Source: Lumbricus rubellus (Eukaryota > Annelida > Clitellata > Crassiclitellata > Lumbricidae). Taken from it: a stretch of 64,000 nt of DNA. This document shows positions 59,624 through 64,000 of the stretch, piece after piece. A model generated the notes under the pieces. That model searched no databases. It worked only from the letters and a program-made list of their open reading frames with translations, and had not been told where the DNA came from. Where the stretch lies: assembly GCA_945859605.1 (NCBI GenBank), contig OX243828.1, positions 28,584,369 to 28,648,368 on the forward strand. The letters run 5' to 3'. Made by a program: the position numbers and the translations under genes. The stretch's first letter is position 1; each line of letters opens with the position of its first letter.

Positions 59624-60009
59624 GTGAGTTAAAAATGCATTATGCCAGATCAATTTCCTATAAAATAACTTATAAATGGCGCAGGAAAGGAACTTTATAA
59701 CAAGAGCGTCCTCATTTACCCAATGTAAGGGGCGAGGTCCTGACAACATCGCCATACAAATGCAGCTACCTTGAACTCAATACGCTGGCAATAAAACAGT
59801 GAAGTTCAAGTACCTAAAGCATGTGCAGTCATAAAAAAATCAAAATAGGTAATTTAATGATCATAGTATATAACTAAAAAACATAACAGACATCTTTGAA
59901 ACTATTTAGGAGCGAAAAGATAAAACGAAAGTAACTTCATTCTATAACTGTTACAAAACCACATCTTTTTAGTGCGTCAACATGAGCTACAATGACCATA
60001 TTTATTCAG

Positions 60010-60340
60010 GGATTTTCCCAATTACGCGCGCAGCAGAGCGCAACACCAGGTCAAACAAGTCATTCTGATGGATAAAACAGATCCACTTTGGCCAAAGTGA
60101 GCGAGGAGTGGATGCGAGATGCAATAAAAGAATGTACTAAACAGCAGTAGCAGCAGCAGGCGTAAGAGAACGGATGACAGTGCGAAGCTGGCGTAGCTGA
60201 TTATAACAGTCTCCAAGCAAGACTGAGTTGATTAGCCAAAGTGAATTCTGGTCAAGTTGGACACCGAGGTTATGAACCGTGGTTGCAAAGACAAAGCCAG
60301 GAAATTCGGATGCAAGAGAAAATAAATCAGTTGCGTGGAA
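60010..60340 (-). pseudogene. CR1-like LINE RT fragment (minus strand)
   Basis: The minus strand reads VHNLGVQLDQNSLWLINSVL then GDCYNQLRQLRTVIRSLTPA, the (F)GV.LD......H......C.YQLR.LR.IR block of CR1-like RT proteins. Confidence 0.75.
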
Positions 60341-61118
60341 TCATCTGAAACCGGATTTATTCTGTAGCAGCATCAGTATGAGAATTGTGGAAAAATAACT
60401 GGGGGGGTTGGCCTATGATAAACTTGAAATTGGGGTATGAAAAACATACTTTAACATGGGGCTCTAAGAAAGACTGGGGGGTTGCAATTCTCACCCTGAG
60501 CAGCATATTATTTCCTTCCAGGTCAGCGACGAGCTGCATGGCGACGACCTTTTCGATAGACTTCGAGGGAGACGCAACATTCGCCGAAAGTGCCGTTGTC
60601 AAGGCTGCGATAAAACGCACCTGAACATATTCTAGGCATACGGCGAATAGACAATGGGAGCCAATTCCATACGGTGCTGTTTAAGATACACAAAATTAAT
60701 GGGTGATTTACAGAGGATTTTCATTTATCAGGCACAGTGTTTTCAGAATCTGCTAGAAATGCTAAAAAAGATCAACTCTGGTAAATTTATACATTCTACT
60801 GCCTCACAGACCACGTCGACTATAGAGGATGGCGTCCATGTGAAGCTATGTGCATAATATTACCTTTGCTGTTTTGCGATCTACTGATAGTGTTAATGTG
60901 AAAGTGTAAGTCAATAATAATATTAATTAAAAAAATGATGATAATAATAATATTGACGATGATTGCTTCACATGGTCCATGTGAAGCAATGTGCATAATA
61001 TTGCATTTGCTGTTTGGCGATCAGGCGATAGTGTTAACGTGAAAGTGTATGTCAATAGTAATATTAATAAAAATAATGTTGATAATAATAATGATGATAA
61101 TAATGATAATAATAATAT
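60341..61118. other. Sequence downstream of exon 15, no exon recognised
   Basis: Searched for the SLC4 C-terminal exon (VRK.(M/L)D ... ELSWLDD) without success. A ~60-bp phrase recurs at 60837-60912 and 60978-61053 (catgtgaagc.atgtgcataata ... agtgttaa.gtgaaagtgta). Confidence 0.5.
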
Positions 61119-61195
61119 TTAAGAAGACAATTTTTTAAGTCTCCGGATAATTTTTTGAAATCCCGAGGGATCTGAGATACCTCTGGTAAAAAAAG

Positions 61196-61270
<75 letters not shown>

Positions 61271-61290
61271 GTAGTAATATTTATAATAAT
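61119..61290 (+). mobile_element. R2/R4-like retrotransposon 3' end with (TAA)n tail (copy e)
   Basis: cccgagggatctgagatacc...tggtaaaaaaaga is followed by about 80 bp of TAA units (61196-61275). It matches the 3' ends at 6175 and 63580. Confidence 0.75.
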
Positions 61291-61668
61291 AATAATAAAT
61301 TCTGGAACGGCCCTTCGAACAAGATGGCGGTATGTTTACGCTGGGAGAGGATAATTGGTCTGTAATACGCTCTTTTACTACTGGAACCACTTTTGCACAG
61401 TTTCTTTTCAAGTCTATCTTCTTATTTGATAGCAGGGTTTTAACCGGTTTGAAAAGTTTGTTCCTTCTCGTTCACATTTTCACTCAATAATAATAATATT
61501 TCAGAAAACAATTTTTAAGCCTCATAAGCACGACTCTTAACGCTAGCGGATAATGCCCCATGGCACACCTGTGGTTTAATCGGCACACCTGTTGTTTCAC
61601 TGTTCAACACATGACAATAGAGTCGGAGTAGCACTGGATTATTAATGGATTATTAATCGTCTACAAAA

Positions 61669-63610
61669 AAACTACGAAAATCTGCCTTTGACATGCACCT
61701 ACGAAATGGCAAGCAAATGTGACCGCCTGGGGTCAACAATCAGCACCCGATGGTTTGGACGCCTCAACACTCACTCGTTCATCACAGAAGTCACGCGGAA
61801 TCTGCAGTGTATGCAGAGTAGAAAGACAACTGCACAATCGGGATGGAAAGGTTCATCTCCATGGACCCAGAAGCCAACCATGCCTCGGTTCACACAAACC
61901 ACCTCTTGGCCTCCATCAACCGGACCAGATGGATGCAGCGCCAGATGATCGCAGCACCAACAGAAAGGTAAAAGAGTCAGAAATCCGCAGTACATCACAA
62001 GCGGGTCCAGCCACGCTCTTGCAACAGGAAACCAGAGGATCTGAGGCTGACAGAGAGGGAGACAGCTACCACACAAGATCCTCAAGCGCATTCCAAAAGC
62101 AGCCAGACCAAGCGCGGGAAGGCTGCTGATCCCAATCATAAATGAAATCCTTAAAGATGCGGACAATTCATCACTTAGGCACATGATGATGACCTTCGCA
62201 GCCGGTGTCCTGGAAAAACCGCGACGGGGCTGTAAGCGCCACAATTTATCGTCAACAATCAAAAAGAGAATGGATTGCTTTCAAACGGAATAGCCAGTGA
62301 AGTGGACCGAAATTTCAACACATGACCTCAGTGAAAAGAAAGAAAAAGGATACTCTAAAGAAAGCGATGACCAAGCAGTGGCTGCAGCGGTGGCGTCGAA
62401 GCTGGAGGATGGAAACATAAGAGCAGCGGTGAGAATTCTATGCTCAAGCGACAGACCGGCGAAGGCACTAAAGGAACTACGCCTGAAACATCCGGAACCC
62501 CCGAGCAACCGACCGCTGAGTTGTCCTGAACGCCGAACAACGCCTCTACAGATAACGGAGGAGCAAGTGAGAGGCCAGATTCGATCCTTCCCCGCTGGTT
62601 CCACAGGAGGTCCGGACGGTATCCGAGCACAACATCTGGTGGATCTGATTAGCTGCACAGAGATCGCAGTGGAACTCACATCGTCTATCACAGGCCTGGT
62701 CAACCTACTCCTGACAGGGGCGTGTCCAGATCAGATTAAACCGATCTTATTCGGAGGCATTGCGAAAGAAGACGGGAGGACTGCGCCCGATAGTAATCGG
62801 TTACTATTGGCGAAGACTAATATCTAAATGCGCTAGCTCCCACGCACTTCCAAAGGCAGCTGCCTTCCTCGCGCCGCAGCAGGTCGGAGTGGGTGTGGCG
62901 GGAGGAGCGGGAGTTCACTCAGCCAGAAGATTCCTCGAGGAAATGCCTGCAGACTCCATTCTTGTAAAACTGGATTTTACAAACGCATTTAACAGCTTGT
63001 ACAGGGATAACATGATGTCAGCGCTAGAATCTAGATGAATTTGCACCGGAACTTACGTCATACTGCCGACTCGCCTATGACGAAGCTACGATATTGCAGT
63101 TCGGGCAGTACACACTCCTTTCACAAGTCGGTCCACAGCAAGGTGACCCTCTTGGACCACTGCTGTTCTGTCTTCCACTGCAACCAATCTTGCAGAAGAT
63201 TGCGTCTGAACTGACGCTGGGCTATCTGGACGACGTGTCCCTAGGAGGTAAAACAGCTGTTGTAGCCGAAGACATAAGGATAATGGAGGAACTCAACACA
63301 AAATGTGAACTCATCAAACACCCCGACGAATGTATCGAACATCCGGTCCTGCAACAATTCCTCACCGTCGCACCGAGGACAGCCGGCTTGTTGGGTGCGC
63401 CGCTGTCATCTGAAGAAGCACTAACAGCGGAGACTCTAAGGAGACCTTCCAGCGCCTCTCTACTATCATTCAGCGCTTTATTGCGGTGGCTTTCAGGGGA
63501 ACTTTTACCCACCAAAATCTTGACGAAGATGAGGCCGTTCCAGAATAACATCATACCCATCTCCGGATATTATTTTGAACACCTGAGGGATCATAAATAC
63601 CTCGGGTAAG
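61669..63610 (+). pseudogene. R2/R4-like retrotransposon with internal deletion (copy f)
   Basis: The 5' part holds an Asn/Gln-rich region with a CSVCRVERQLHNRDGK zinc-finger-like piece. Then come VASKLEDGNIRAAVRILCSS, IRSFPAGSTGGPDGIRAQHL, TGGLRPIVIGYYWRRL (frameshift near 62760), VKLDFTNAFNSLYRD, a stop at 63037, VGPQQGDPLGPLLFCLPLQP and LGYLDDVSLGGKTA. After about 63440 it jumps directly to the 3' end shared with copies c and d, so thumb, zinc-ribbon and endonuclease are deleted. The 3' end is cctgagggatcataaatacctcggg plus an A/TAA tail. Confidence 0.88.
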
Positions 63611-63694
63611 AAAAAAATTTAAAAAAATAAAAATTTAAAAAAAATAATAATAATAAAAATAAAAAAATTTAAAAAAAAAAAAATAATAATAATA

Positions 63695-63733
<39 letters not shown>

Positions 63734-64000
63734 TTTATTTTTTTAAATTTATTTATTTATTTATTATTATTATTTTTATTACCCGAGGTATTTATGATCC
63801 CTCAGGATTTATGAATCTAATCTATGTAGTTAGTGGTCCTCGTCCTCGGTGCGTTGTGCGAACGTGCCACTAAATGCAACTGCATTATATCTCTGAGTGC
63901 TAAATGGATAACCGCTGGAATAAGTGCACGGTCTCCTAAGGGTCCCCTGAGATGGCGATCATTCTGCGCCCCAACTCTATAAAGAACTCTCGGCCTGCAC
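63585..64000. mobile_element. Tail-to-tail palindromic junction of two retrotransposon 3' ends
   Basis: The 3' end of copy f (ctgagggatcataaatacct...gggtaa, then A/T-rich TAA units) is mirrored after 63695 by ATT units and ttacccgaggtatttatgat...ccctcagg. The second, minus-strand copy continues as unrecognised, more GC-rich sequence to 64000. The inverted arms span roughly 63585-63690 and 63695-63812. Confidence 0.85.

Noticed and set aside
60357..60620. 88-codon minus-strand frame as a gene
   Set aside because: No recognised domain, no supporting splice or start context; kept as unclassified.
60710..60860. Candidate last SLC4 exon after a ttacag acceptor
   Set aside because: The encoded residues do not resemble the SLC4 C-terminus in any frame.

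Overview
The window is intron-rich, repeat-dominated animal DNA, probably from an invertebrate with a large AT-rich genome. The evidence is GT-AG introns with conserved phases, CR1-, RTE- and R2/R4-like LINEs, tRNA-derived SINEs, a Ty3/gypsy element, mariner, hAT and Mutator-like DNA transposons, and very long microsatellites. I cannot name the species.

One host gene spans the window on the + strand: a member of the SLC4 bicarbonate transporter family. I traced 15 coding exons from position 30 to 59623. Every exon-exon phase fits, and together they encode exactly 851 codons without a stop. Exons 1-6 encode the cytoplasmic N-terminal domain and exons 7-15 the transmembrane domain. The sequence is closest in character to Na+-coupled members (NBC/NDCBE/insect NDAE1 type). 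The first exon or exons (start codon) and the last (C-terminal tail) lie outside the window or were not recognised.

Introns 1-3 (8.2, 8.6 and 11.9 kb) and intron 9 (14.2 kb) are filled with nested mobile elements. In order: tandem truncated copies of an R2/R4-like retrotransposon joined at TAA repeats (0.4-6.2 kb), broken by a 2.4 kb CCGG-target TIR element that itself holds a small TIR element; a hAT MITE inside an AT-rich element (6.9-8.2 kb); a degraded mariner element carrying a gypsy retrotransposon with 109-bp LTRs (8.9-14.3 kb); a 3.1 kb TIR element holding a CR1 LINE, a SINE and a GAT-tailed retroposon (17.4-20.5 kb); a SINE broken by a TA-target element broken by a second CCGG-target element (24.9-27.8 kb); several MITEs with TA target sites; and a mosaic of LINE fragments with further TIR elements (36-50 kb). 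Another R2/R4-like copy ends in a tail-to-tail palindrome at 63.6-63.8 kb.

The most novel signal is a group of five insertions in four sequence families. They share 9-bp target site duplications, termini fitting GG(N6)GACA, and terminal inverted repeats built from short degenerate tandem motifs (4296-4894, 17386-20522, 33164-34067, 43634-44912, 47678-48407). One family carries a telomere-like minisatellite. Other notable points are a 136-bp tandem duplication that copies the acceptor half of SLC4 exon 6, and two elements that both inserted at CCGG.
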